From: PALSA-607 sp036510735
GTDB taxonomy: Bacteria > Actinomycetota > Actinomycetes > Acidothermales > Acidothermaceae
Direction of reading: 5' to 3'
DNA: 30,261 nt
Assembly: GCA_036510735.1 (NCBI GenBank)
Contig: DATCDK010000071.1
Location: 1-30,261, forward strand
Shown here: positions 8,567 to 17,108 of the stretch, piece by piece
Position numbering within the stretch: the first letter of the stretch is position 1
Layout of the letters: the number at the start of each line of letters is the position of its first letter
The notes under the pieces: model-generated
Told to the model about the DNA's origin: nothing
The model's input: the letters and a program-made list of their open reading frames with translations, nothing else
Databases searched by the model: none
Position numbers and translations under genes: made by a program

Positions 8567-8650
8567 GAAGGTCACCTCGAACGGGCGGCGGCGCGAGGCC
8601 GGAGTGGACCGAATGGAGTCGACGCGATGTTTTTGCGCCGACGAGTTCGC

Positions 8651-8680
8651 AACCTAGCGACAACGAGCGGTGTCGGGCAA
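8651..8680 (-). promoter_or_regulatory. Predicted sigma-70-type promoter for mihF-gmk-rpoZ
   Basis: Reading leftward, TTGCCC (8680-8675) and TAGGTT (8656-8651) are separated by 18 bp. Transcription would begin near 8644, leaving a leader of about 78 bases before mihF. It lies just after the pyrF stop at 8688, so it would separate this run from the pyr operon. No convincing terminator is visible between them. Confidence 0.45.
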
Positions 8681-8687
8681 CGCGGCC

Positions 8688-9389
8688 CTAACTTCGAAGC
8701 TGTCGACGCAATGCCGCGGCCAGTGATGCAGCAGCTGCACCGGGGTCAGCAGCGCCGGTGATTTGGCGGCCGATTACCAACAGATCAGCCCCGTCCGCGA
8801 GCGCTTGCTCCGGCGTAGCGACGCGTGCCTGGTCCTGTGCGTCGGCACCAGCAGAGCGAACTCCTGGCGTAATGAGCTTGATATCCGGACCGACCTCAGC
8901 GCGTACTGCGGCGACTTCGCGCGCTGAGCAAACGATGGCGCCAGCGCCCGCGGAGACCGACATGAGCGCGAGCCTGCGCACCGCATCTTGCGAACCGCCG
9001 GCGATACCGAACTCGGCGAGGTCGGCATCGTCGAGGCTCGTCAAGATGGTGACCGCAGTGATGACGCCGTCCGGCAACTCTTCCTTGGCGGCTTGGATCA
9101 TCGCCCGGCCACCGAGCGCGTGCACGGTGAGGTAGGCCGGTCGAACGCGTGCTACTGAGCGAACAGCGCCCGCCACGGTGTTCGGGATGTCGTTCAACTT
9201 CAGGTCAAGGAACAGATCGATGCGGCTACCACCGCGCACGCTGCCGATGGCCTCGGGACCGTACCGGCAGAACAACTCGAGGCCGATCTTCAGTGTGCTC
9301 ACATGCGGTTCGACAGCACGCGCCCATGCGCTAGCTGTCTCGAGGTCGCGCGCATCGAGCGCGACCGCGATGGGGGCAGTACCTGTCAT
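8688..9389 (-). CDS. pyrF: Orotidine-5'-phosphate decarboxylase, type 1
   Basis: 233 residues, the length of the short type 1 family. It decarboxylates OMP to UMP, the last step of the pathway. The catalytic Asp-Lys-Asp set lies in LDLKLNDIPNT (Asp62, Lys64, Asp67); the usual His before the second Asp is Asn. Phosphate-binding residues are near the end (VIGRQITGAADP). Mycobacterium and Streptomyces carry the longer type 2 enzyme with a different signature, so this is a distinct form. ATG at 9389 overlaps the stop of an 8-codon reading frame created by a 23-bp tandem repeat; the own Shine-Dalgarno is poor, so translation probably depends on coupling from upstream. Confidence 0.96.
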   Translation of the reverse strand: MTGTAPIAVALDARDLETASAWARAVEPHVSTLKIGLELFCRYGPEAIGSVRGGSRIDLFLDLKLNDIPNTVAGAVRSVARVRPAYLTVHALGGRAMIQAAKEELPDGVITAVTILTSLDDADLAEFGIAGGSQDAVRRLALMSVSAGAGAIVCSAREVAAVRAEVGPDIKLITPGVRSAGADAQDQARVATPEQALADGADLLVIGRQITGAADPGAAAASLAAALRRQLRS

Positions 9390-9453
9390 GGCGCGCTCTC
9401 GCGTTCGGTCATGGCGCGCTCTCGCGTTCGGTCACGGCGCGCTCTCGCGTTCA
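9385..9453 (-). repeat. Three tandem 23-bp repeats across the pyrD stop and pyrF start
   Basis: Copies lie at 9385-9407, 9408-9430 and 9431-9453; the first two are identical and the third differs at two bases. Read leftward, each copy encodes the phase ERESAP and ends with a stop/start overlap. The pyrD stop (9434-9432) overlaps a GTG (9435), whose 8-residue frame MTERESAP stops at 9411-9409 over an ATG (9412). That second copy of MTERESAP stops at 9388-9386 over the pyrF ATG (9389). Confidence 0.9.
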
Positions 9454-10418
9454 CCGTGCGCCAGCCCCACGGCGTCGACCAATCGCTTGATACCGCGCTC
9501 CGCCAATGCCTCTTCGAGTTCAGCGAGGATGCGAACAGGTGCAGTTGGATCGTGGAAGATCTCGGTGCCCACAGACACCGCCCGCGCGCCAGCGAGGATG
9601 AACTGCAGGGCATCGAGACCGGTACGTATACCGCCCATGCCAAGGATCGGCACCTCGGGCATCGCGGCGTGCACCTGCCAAACACAGCGAAGAGCAACCG
9701 GGCGAATCGCCGGACCCGACAGCCCACCGGTGACTCCAGCCAGCACCGGCCGCAAGGTGTCGGTGTCGATGACCATGCCAAGCAACGTGTTCGTCATCGA
9801 CAACCCGTCGGCGCCGGCAGTAACACATGCGCGCGCGATCGCGACGATGTCGGTGACGTCGGGCGAGAGCTTGGCAAACACCGGGATTTCGGAGCGCGTC
9901 GCTCGGCGCACGGCCTGCATCACCTCGGCGGCGGGTCCGGCATCGCAGGCAAACACCTGGCCGCGATCCTCGACGTTCGGGCACGAGATGTTGACCTCGA
10001 TCATCGAAATGCCGCTTGCTTCACGCAGCCGCATCGCCAGCTTCGCGTACTCATCGACGGTGCTGCCGGCGATCGACACGACCGCGCGGGCGCCCTGCTC
10101 AACCAACCAGGGAAGGTCACGCTCGACGAAGATCTCGATCCCTGGACCTTGCAGCCCGATCGAGTTCAACATCCCACTCGGCGTCTCGGCCATCCGCGGC
10201 GTCGCGCGGCCGGAGCGCACGTTCATCATGATGGACTTGGTCACGATGCCACCGAGCTCCGCGACGTCGAAGAACTGCGCGAGTTCTTGTCCTGCGGCAG
10301 CGCAACCGGACGCCGTCAGCACCGGGTTCGGCAACTCGAACCGGCCCAGTGTCGTTGCCATCTCGACGGTGCTCGCGACCTTGGTGACCGGCGTTGCCGT
10401 GCGAACCGTCAGGCTCAT
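9432..10418 (-). CDS. pyrD: Dihydroorotate dehydrogenase, class 1B catalytic subunit
   Basis: 328 residues. An FMN-dependent TIM barrel that oxidises dihydroorotate to orotate. The class 1 hallmark is the catalytic Cys146 in EVNISCPNV (class 2 enzymes use Ser), with Lys61 in TKSIM, substrate Asn in NSIGLQGPG and the FMN-phosphate loop GMGGIRTG. Pairing with pyrK marks class 1B, which passes electrons to NAD rather than quinone and is cytosolic. ATG at 10418 overlaps the pyrK stop as ATGA; a second ATG at 10361 would remove a 19-residue non-conserved N-terminus. The C-terminal residues ERESAP derive from a tandem repeat that continues downstream. Confidence 0.96.
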   Translation of the reverse strand: MSLTVRTATPVTKVASTVEMATTLGRFELPNPVLTASGCAAAGQELAQFFDVAELGGIVTKSIMMNVRSGRATPRMAETPSGMLNSIGLQGPGIEIFVERDLPWLVEQGARAVVSIAGSTVDEYAKLAMRLREASGISMIEVNISCPNVEDRGQVFACDAGPAAEVMQAVRRATRSEIPVFAKLSPDVTDIVAIARACVTAGADGLSMTNTLLGMVIDTDTLRPVLAGVTGGLSGPAIRPVALRCVWQVHAAMPEVPILGMGGIRTGLDALQFILAGARAVSVGTEIFHDPTAPVRILAELEEALAERGIKRLVDAVGLAHGERESAP

Positions 10419-11323
10419 CGGGTCACCTCGGCTTTGGCCTTGCGGGTAGTCGACGTGCGCGACGGCGCTTTTCCTGCCGGCGGCACTGACGCACCATGTA
10501 CGTCAGTGGGAATCGTTCCGACGTCATCGAAGCGCACCCGGTCACCGTGGAACACCGGCCCGTCGACGCACGAGCGAACCATGCGGGTGACGCCGTCGTC
10601 GCCGATCACCGGCAGCACGCACGTCATGCAGACGCCGACGCCACACGCCATCAACTCCTCGACGGCGATCTGGCACGGCATGCCAAGTGCGGCAGCTACC
10701 TCACTGACGGCACGCAGCATCCCCATCGGCCCGCAGGCGTAGACGACGTCGGCCTTGCTTGATGCAAGAACATCGGGCAGGACGTCGGACACTCGGCCGT
10801 GGTGGCCTACCGACCCGTCGTCCGTCGTGACGGTCAACGTCGCGGAGATCCGTTTCGCATCGAGCGCGCCAAACAATCGGTCCTCCCTCGCCGCACCCAT
10901 GACGAAGTCGACGCGGCACCCTCGAGCGCGCAAGGCGTCGGCGAGCGGAAAGAGCGGGGCGGTGCCGTACCCGCCACCGACGAGCACGCAGGTGGCCGGC
11001 TCGCGGGGCAGTGAGAACGGGCGGCCGAGGGGGCCGACGATGTCGATCCGTTCGTGCGCTTGGCGACTGGCCAACCAGGCCGTGCCGCGGCCCTCAATGG
11101 AAAAGACGAACTCGACGGTGCCGCCGTAGACGCCGCGCTCGTGGATCTGGTGGATCGAAAATGCCCGGCGCAGCAACATGGCGGTGTCGGGGCCACCAAC
11201 GGCGACCGTCACGAACTGCCCAGGTTTGGCGATCTCGGCCACGCCCGGCGCGACGACGGTCATGGCGTGGTACGCGCCGATCCTGCGCAGCGAAAGCACC
11301 TCGCCGTTTACTTGCACCGGCAT
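10415..11323 (-). CDS. pyrK: Dihydroorotate dehydrogenase electron transfer subunit (FAD, 2Fe-2S)
   Basis: 302 residues. It takes electrons from the FMN of PyrD and passes them through a [2Fe-2S] cluster and FAD to NAD+. The FAD-binding motif RRAFSIHQ is at 52-60, the NAD-binding fold starts with VLVGGGYGTAPL (113-124), and CGPMGML is at 197-203. The cluster ligands are Cys227, Cys232, Cys235 and Cys252 (CGVGVCMTC then SC). Residues 270-302 are a Lys/Arg/Pro-rich tail beyond the usual family end. ATG at 11323 has AGGAG eight bases upstream. It lies 57 bp after carB and overlaps pyrD by four bases. Confidence 0.95.
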   Translation of the reverse strand: MPVQVNGEVLSLRRIGAYHAMTVVAPGVAEIAKPGQFVTVAVGGPDTAMLLRRAFSIHQIHERGVYGGTVEFVFSIEGRGTAWLASRQAHERIDIVGPLGRPFSLPREPATCVLVGGGYGTAPLFPLADALRARGCRVDFVMGAAREDRLFGALDAKRISATLTVTTDDGSVGHHGRVSDVLPDVLASSKADVVYACGPMGMLRAVSEVAAALGMPCQIAVEELMACGVGVCMTCVLPVIGDDGVTRMVRSCVDGPVFHGDRVRFDDVGTIPTDVHGASVPPAGKAPSRTSTTRKAKAEVTR

Positions 11324-11380
11324 GTCGCCGTCTCCTCGCCTACGTGGCAGCCTGTCGTCCGGCGACCGGGAGTCACCCTG

Positions 11381-14300
11381 TCACGCTCCCCCGCCGCTGG
11401 CGCGGTCGGCCTCAAGAACGGCAGCGTGCTCCTGGAGCGAGCGCACCGATATGTCGCCGCGCATCAGCGCCTCGATCCCCTGCACGCAAGCGGCAAGCCC
11501 CTGCACTGTCGTCATACAAGGCACGCCGCGCAGGACAGCCGCGGTGCGGATTTCGTAGCCGTCGACCCGCGGACCGACACCCCACGGGGTGTTGACGATC
11601 ATGTCGACGTCGCCCGCGAGGATCTGCTGCACGATCGTGGGCTCACCACCCGGACCGGCGCCGTCACTGTGCTTGCGGACGACGGTCGATGTCACCCCGT
11701 TGCGCCGCAAGACCTCGGCGGTGCCCTGAGTCGCGAGGATCTCAAAGCCCAAGTCGGCGAGTCGCTTCACCGGGAAGATGATCGCGCGCTTGTCGCGGTT
11801 GGCGACCGACACGAAGGCCTTGCCCTTGGTGGGCAGCGAACCGTAGGCGGCGGCTTGCGACTTCGCGAAGGCGATGCCGAACCCGCTGTCGATGCCCATG
11901 ACCTCTCCCGTCGACTTCATTTCGGGCCCGAGCACCGTGTCGACGCCGCGGAAGCGACCGAAGGGCAACACCGCCTCCTTGACCGAGATGGAGGCATCGG
12001 GGGGTAGGTCTGCACCGTCGCCGCGTGGCGGCAGCATGCCTTCGGCTCGCAGCTGCGCGATCGTGGTGCCGGTCATGATTCGGGCTGCCGCTTTAGCGAC
12101 CTGAACCGCGGTCGCCTTCGAGACGAACGGCACCGTGCGACTCGCCCGTGGGTTGGCCTCGAGCACGTACAGCACGTTCGACGTGAGTGCGTACTGAACA
12201 TTGAGGAGACCTAGCACACCGACGCCCTCGGCGATCGCCACCGTCGAATCGCGGATCCGGCGGATCTCGGCGCTACCCAGCGTGATGGGCGGGAGCACGC
12301 ACGCAGAGTCGCCTGAATGAATGCCGGCTTCTTCGATGTGTTCCATGACACCGGCGAGATAGAGCTCGGTGCCGTCGAACAACGCGTCGACGTCGATCTC
12401 GACGGCGTCGTCGAGAAAACGGTCGACGAGCACCGGATGCTCAGGGCTCGCCTCTGTGGCCCGGCCGATATAGGACTCCAACATCTCTTCGCCGTAGACG
12501 ATCTCCATGCCGCGCCCGCCGAGAACGTAACTCGGTCGCACCAGCACCGGGTAGCCGATCTCGTCGGCGATCGCCTTCGCCTCGTCGAACGACGTTGCCG
12601 TGCCGTGGCGAGGGGCCGGCAGGTTGGCCCGCGCCAGCACCTGACCGAACGCACCGCGATCCTCGGCCAGGTGAATCGCCTCGGGACTCGTACCGACGAT
12701 GGGCACGCCGGCGTCCTTGAGGGCTTGGGCAAGTCGCAGCGGGGTCTGGCCACCGAGCTGAACGATGACGCCGACGATCGGACCGGCCTGCGATTCAGCG
12801 TGCACGACCTCGAGCACGTCCTCGAGAGTCAGCGGTTCGAAGTAGAGACGGTCGCTGGTGTCGTAGTCGGTCGACACCGTCTCGGGGTTGCAGTTGATCA
12901 TCACGGTCTCGAAACCGGCCGCGCGCAAAGCGAAGCTTGCATGCACGCACGAGTAGTCGAATTCGACACCTTGGCCGATGCGGTTCGGTCCCGATCCGAG
13001 GATGAGAACCGCGGGCTTGCTGCGTGGCACCACCTCGGTCTCGTCGTCGTAGCTCGAGTAGTGGTACGGAGTGCTCGCTGCAAATTCGGCTGCGCAGGTG
13101 TCAACGGTCTTGTAGACGGGCCGCAGGTTGAGGTCATGCCGAATGCCACGCACGGTCGCCTCGGAGAGCCCTCTGATGCGGGCGATCTGCGCATCGGAGA
13201 AGCCGTGCCGCTTGGCCAGCTGAAGTGTCGGAAGCTCGAGTGACTCGGCTTGCGCGACGGCGTGCGCGACCTCGTCGAGCAACAGGATCTGATCGAGGAA
13301 CCACCGGTCGATGCCGGTCGCCTCGTGCAGCTGTTCAACGGATGCACCGGCGCGGATCGCCTGCTGAACAGTCACGATGCGGCCGTCGGTCGGACGTCGG
13401 GCCTGCTCGATCAGCTCAGCGCGATCGCCGATCTCGCCATCCCACCGAAATGACGAACCGGTCTGTTCGAGCGATCGCAGTGCCTTCTGCAAAGCTTCGG
13501 TGAAGTTGCGGCCAATCGACATCGCTTCGCCGACGCTCTTCATCGTGGTCGTCAACGTGTCGTCGGCGCCCGGGAACTTCTCGAACGCGAACCGCGGCAC
13601 CTTCACGACCACGTAGTCGATGCTCGGCTCGAAACTTGCCGGCGTCTTCCTTGTGATGTCGTTGGGGATCTCGTCGAGTGTGTAGCCGAGCGCCAGCTTT
13701 GCGGCGATCTTGGCGATCGGGAACCCGGTCGCCTTGCTCGCCAACGCCGACGACCTGGACACCCGCGGGTTCATCTCGACGACAATGACGCGGCCGGTCT
13801 CGGGCTGCACTGCGAACTGGATGTTGCAGCCGCCGGTGTCAACCCCGACTGCGCGCAGCACCGCGATCGCAATATCGCGCAAGTGCTGGTATTCGCGATC
13901 GGTCAAGGTCAATGCGGGCGCGACTGTGATCGAGTCGCCGGTGTGCACTCCCATCGGGTCAACATTCTCGATCGAGCACACGACGACCACGTTGTCGTTG
14001 CGGTCGCGCATCAACTCGAGCTCGTACTCTTTCCATCCGAGGATCGACTCCTCGAGCAAGATCTCGGTGGTCGGGCTGGCCTGCAGACCTGAGCCAGCAA
14101 TCCGCCGTAGGTCGCTCTCGTCGTAGGCGATACCGGAGCCGGCGCCCCCCATCGTGAACGAGGGCCGGACGACGACCGGGTAGCCAAGTTCGTCGATCGC
14201 CTCGAGACAGTCGGCGACGCTGTGACAGATCACCGAGCGGGCCGACTCCGCACCGACGGACGCGACAATCTCCTTGAACCGCTGCCGGTTCTCCCCCGCC

Positions 14301-14671
14301 TGAATCGCCTCGATGTTCGCCCCGATGAGCTCGACGTTGTACTTCTCCAGCACACCGGCCTCGTGCAGGGCGACCGCGGTGTTCAACGCCGTCTGGCCGC
14401 CGAGCGTCGCGAGCAACGCATCGGGCCGTTCCTTGGCGATGATCATCTCGACAAACTCGGGAGTGATCGGTTCGACGTAGGTTGCGTCGGCGAACTCGGG
14501 GTCGGTCATGATGGTGGCCGGATTGGAGTTGACCAGCGAGACCCGCAGCCCTTCGGCGCGCAGCACCCGACAGGCTTGCGTGCCGGAGTAGTCGAACTCG
14601 CAGGCTTGGCCGATCACGATCGGCCCAGAGCCGATAACCAGTACTGACTTCAAGTCTTCCCGCTTCGGCAT
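11381..14671 (-). CDS. carB: Carbamoyl-phosphate synthase large subunit
   Basis: 1096 residues, typical for the full-length subunit. It uses ammonia from CarA, bicarbonate and two ATP to make carbamoyl phosphate for both pyrimidines and arginine. Two homologous ATP-grasp halves are visible: the first opens KSVLVIGSGPIVIGQACEFD and has RPSFTMGGAGSGIAY, the second has PAVLILGSGPNRIGQGVEFD and RPSYVLGGRGMEIVY. The C-terminal allosteric MGS-like domain (KAFVSVANRDKRAIIFPVKR onward, with VNTPWG) is intact. The last 20 residues are a variable tail. Its ATG overlaps the carA stop by one base (TGATG). Confidence 0.98.
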   Translation of the reverse strand: MPKREDLKSVLVIGSGPIVIGQACEFDYSGTQACRVLRAEGLRVSLVNSNPATIMTDPEFADATYVEPITPEFVEMIIAKERPDALLATLGGQTALNTAVALHEAGVLEKYNVELIGANIEAIQAGENRQRFKEIVASVGAESARSVICHSVADCLEAIDELGYPVVVRPSFTMGGAGSGIAYDESDLRRIAGSGLQASPTTEILLEESILGWKEYELELMRDRNDNVVVVCSIENVDPMGVHTGDSITVAPALTLTDREYQHLRDIAIAVLRAVGVDTGGCNIQFAVQPETGRVIVVEMNPRVSRSSALASKATGFPIAKIAAKLALGYTLDEIPNDITRKTPASFEPSIDYVVVKVPRFAFEKFPGADDTLTTTMKSVGEAMSIGRNFTEALQKALRSLEQTGSSFRWDGEIGDRAELIEQARRPTDGRIVTVQQAIRAGASVEQLHEATGIDRWFLDQILLLDEVAHAVAQAESLELPTLQLAKRHGFSDAQIARIRGLSEATVRGIRHDLNLRPVYKTVDTCAAEFAASTPYHYSSYDDETEVVPRSKPAVLILGSGPNRIGQGVEFDYSCVHASFALRAAGFETVMINCNPETVSTDYDTSDRLYFEPLTLEDVLEVVHAESQAGPIVGVIVQLGGQTPLRLAQALKDAGVPIVGTSPEAIHLAEDRGAFGQVLARANLPAPRHGTATSFDEAKAIADEIGYPVLVRPSYVLGGRGMEIVYGEEMLESYIGRATEASPEHPVLVDRFLDDAVEIDVDALFDGTELYLAGVMEHIEEAGIHSGDSACVLPPITLGSAEIRRIRDSTVAIAEGVGVLGLLNVQYALTSNVLYVLEANPRASRTVPFVSKATAVQVAKAAARIMTGTTIAQLRAEGMLPPRGDGADLPPDASISVKEAVLPFGRFRGVDTVLGPEMKSTGEVMGIDSGFGIAFAKSQAAAYGSLPTKGKAFVSVANRDKRAIIFPVKRLADLGFEILATQGTAEVLRRNGVTSTVVRKHSDGAGPGGEPTIVQQILAGDVDMIVNTPWGVGPRVDGYEIRTAAVLRGVPCMTTVQGLAACVQGIEALMRGDISVRSLQEHAAVLEADRASGGGA

Positions 14672-15822
14672 CAGCGACCCGCGCTCATCAGCTCGCCGAA
14701 CCGATCAAACAGATACGCGGCATCATGGGGACCCGCGGCTGCCTCAGGGTGGTACTGCACCGAAAAGGCCGGCGTATCAAGGCACTCCAGCCCTTCGACC
14801 ACCTCGTCGTTCAGACACACGTGGCTCACGCGCGCGCGACCGAACGGCGTCACCGTCTCACCAGTCAGTGGCGCGTCGACAGCGAAGCCGTGATTGTGCG
14901 CAGTCACTTCGACCTTGCCGGTAGCGCGGTCGATGACCGGCAGGTTGATGCCCCGATGGCCGTAGCCCAGCTTGTAGGTGCCGAACCCGAGAGCTCGGCC
15001 CAGCAGTTGATTGCCGAAGCAGATCCCGAAGAACGGCAGCCGGCGAGCAAGAACGTCTGCGATCAACTGCACGGGACCCACCGATGCGGCCGGGTCGCCC
15101 GGGCCGTTGGAAAAGAAGACCCCATCAGGACTGATCGCCATGACATCGTCGATGGTCGACGCGGCCGGCAGGACGTGCACTTCCATACCGCGTTGCGCCA
15201 TGCGGTGCGGAGTCATCGCCTTGATCCCGAGATCGAGAGCTGCCACGGTGAAACGCCGCTCGCCGATCGCCGGCACCACGTATGGATCTGGTGTTGATAC
15301 CTGGCCTGCGAGATCGGCGCCCTCCATTCGGTCGGTTGCACGAACCCGATCAAGTAGCGCCTCAGCATCGGTCGCGGTCGATGAGATGCCGACCCGCATC
15401 GCGCCGCGTTCACGCAGATGGCGGGTGAGCGCGCGGGTGTCGATGCCGCTGATGCCGACAACTCCTTGCGCGGTCAGCTCGTCATCGAGGGTCCGGCGCG
15501 ACCGCCAGTTCGACGGCACCCGGGCGGGATCGCGGACCACGTAACCGCTGACCCAGATGCGCGATGACTCACTGTCTTCGTCGTTGACTCCGGTGTTGCC
15601 GATGTGCGGCGCAGTCATGACGACGACCTGCTTGTGATAACTCGGATCGGTCAGCGTCTCCTGGTAGCCCGTCATACCGGTCGCGAAGACGGCTTCGCCG
15701 AACGTCTCGCCGTCTGCGCCGTATGAGTCGCCGTGAAACGCGCGGCCGTCTTCAAGTACTAGCACGGCGGGACGCCGTGAAGGTGTGGTGCCCGCTGGAC
15801 GGCGTGGTGCTGGCGTCGTCAT
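14671..15822 (-). CDS. carA: Carbamoyl-phosphate synthase small (glutaminase) subunit
   Basis: 383 residues. It hydrolyses glutamine and channels ammonia to CarB. The N-terminal CPSase domain has LEDGRAFHGDSYGA and the middle part GISGIDTRALTRHLRERGAM. The class I amidotransferase triad is complete: Cys268 in GICFGNQLLGRALG, and His358 and Glu360 in QYHPEAAAGPHD; HNHGFAV is also present. Its start overlaps the pyrC stop as ATGA, and its stop overlaps the carB start, so the two subunits are likely to be made in step. Confidence 0.98.
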   Translation of the reverse strand: MTTPAPRRPAGTTPSRRPAVLVLEDGRAFHGDSYGADGETFGEAVFATGMTGYQETLTDPSYHKQVVVMTAPHIGNTGVNDEDSESSRIWVSGYVVRDPARVPSNWRSRRTLDDELTAQGVVGISGIDTRALTRHLRERGAMRVGISSTATDAEALLDRVRATDRMEGADLAGQVSTPDPYVVPAIGERRFTVAALDLGIKAMTPHRMAQRGMEVHVLPAASTIDDVMAISPDGVFFSNGPGDPAASVGPVQLIADVLARRLPFFGICFGNQLLGRALGFGTYKLGYGHRGINLPVIDRATGKVEVTAHNHGFAVDAPLTGETVTPFGRARVSHVCLNDEVVEGLECLDTPAFSVQYHPEAAAGPHDAAYLFDRFGELMSAGR

Positions 15823-17108
15823 GCCGGCTTCCCGTCGAGAACGGTCGGACTCGCGCGCAGGAAGGTATGGACGACGCGCACAGGCAGCTCCCGACCGGCG
15901 TAGGGGGTATTGCGGGACTTCGACGCGAGCGCGCGCGGATCGACAACGCGTCGAGCGGCCGGGTCGATCAACACGACGTTCGCGGGTGCGCCAACGGCGA
16001 TCGGCTGTCCTTGGCCAGCGAGCCGCCCGATACGCGCGGGTCGCGTCGACATCCGGTCACAGACCCCGGCCCAATCGAGCAAACCGGTTTCGACCATCGC
16101 GAGTGCCACCACCGAGAGCGCCGTCTCGAGGCCGAGCATGCCCGGCGCCGCGGCCTGCCACTCGGTTTCCTTGTCCTCCAGCGCGTGGGGTGCATGGTCA
16201 GTCGCGACCGCATCGATCGTGCCGTCGGCCAATCCCTGCCGGACGGCCTCGACGTCATCACGGCTGCGCAGCGGTGGATTAACCTTGTACAGCGGGTCAT
16301 ACGTCGCGGCGAGTTCGTCGGTGAGCAGCAGATGATGCGGCGTCACCTCGGCGGTGACGTTGACACCGCGGGCCTTTGCCCAGCGCACGAGTTCGACGGA
16401 TCCGGCGGTCGAGATGTGGCAGATGTGTAACCGCGAACCCACATGCTCGGTCAGCAAGATGTCGCGCGCGATGATCGCCTCTTCGGCAACCGCGGGCCAA
16501 CCCCGCAGGCCGAGCACTCCGGACAGCTCGCTCTCGTTCATCTGGGCATCTTCAGTCAGCCGCGGCTCTTGCGCGTGCTGCGCGATCACCCCGTCGAACG
16601 CCTTGACGTACTCGAGCGCGCGACGCATGAGTAGCGCGTCAGAGACACACTTGCCGTCGTCGGAGAACACCCGCACTCTGGCGTGTGAATCCGCCATGGC
16701 GCCGAGCTCGGCTAGTTGCTCACCGTGGAGACCAACGCTCACCGCGCCCACCGGATGCACGTCGCAGTGGCCCGCGTCGCGACCGGCCAGCCAGACCTGT
16801 TCGACGACTCCCGCCGAGTCGGCGACCGGGTCGGTGTTGGCCATGGCGTGAACCGCTGTGTAACCCCCGAGGGCAGCCGCCAGCGTGCCGGTCGCGACCG
16901 TTTCGGCGTCCTCACGTCCGGGCTCTCGAAGGTGCGTGTGCAGATCGACGAGGCCGGGGAGAGCCATCAGCCCATCAGCCTCGAGCACTGTTGCGCCGCG
17001 GTGCGACAGGCCAGACTCGATCGCTGCGACGAGCCCGTCGTCGAGCAGCACGTCGACCGGCTCGGCGCGCCCAGGTAGCTGGGCACCCTTGAGCAGCCAG
17101 CTACTCAC
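15819..17108 (-). CDS. pyrC: Dihydroorotase
   Basis: 429 residues, a class I dihydroorotase of the amidohydrolase fold that cyclises carbamoyl-aspartate to dihydroorotate. Metal ligands His57 and His59 lie in DLHTHLREPG; the flap and substrate residues appear in NTDPVADS; later ligands are in HAQEPRLTED and HICHIST, and the catalytic Asp is in TDHAPH. The end carries the typical AmaDH tail SRNTPYAGRELPVRVVHTF. It overlaps pyrB upstream and carA downstream by four bases each. The aspartate transcarbamoylase-dihydroorotase pairing is often a physical complex in bacteria with this class; nothing here shows that directly. Confidence 0.97.
   Translation of the reverse strand: MSSWLLKGAQLPGRAEPVDVLLDDGLVAAIESGLSHRGATVLEADGLMALPGLVDLHTHLREPGREDAETVATGTLAAALGGYTAVHAMANTDPVADSAGVVEQVWLAGRDAGHCDVHPVGAVSVGLHGEQLAELGAMADSHARVRVFSDDGKCVSDALLMRRALEYVKAFDGVIAQHAQEPRLTEDAQMNESELSGVLGLRGWPAVAEEAIIARDILLTEHVGSRLHICHISTAGSVELVRWAKARGVNVTAEVTPHHLLLTDELAATYDPLYKVNPPLRSRDDVEAVRQGLADGTIDAVATDHAPHALEDKETEWQAAAPGMLGLETALSVVALAMVETGLLDWAGVCDRMSTRPARIGRLAGQGQPIAVGAPANVVLIDPAARRVVDPRALASKSRNTPYAGRELPVRVVHTFLRASPTVLDGKPA

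Noticed and set aside
9385..9453. CRISPR or attachment site from the 23-bp repeats
   Set aside because: Copies are directly tandem without spacers, and no integrase or cas gene is near.
11381..14671. Plus-strand open frames across carB
   Set aside because: The minus-strand CarB frame is continuous and conserved over the whole stretch, so these are shadow frames.
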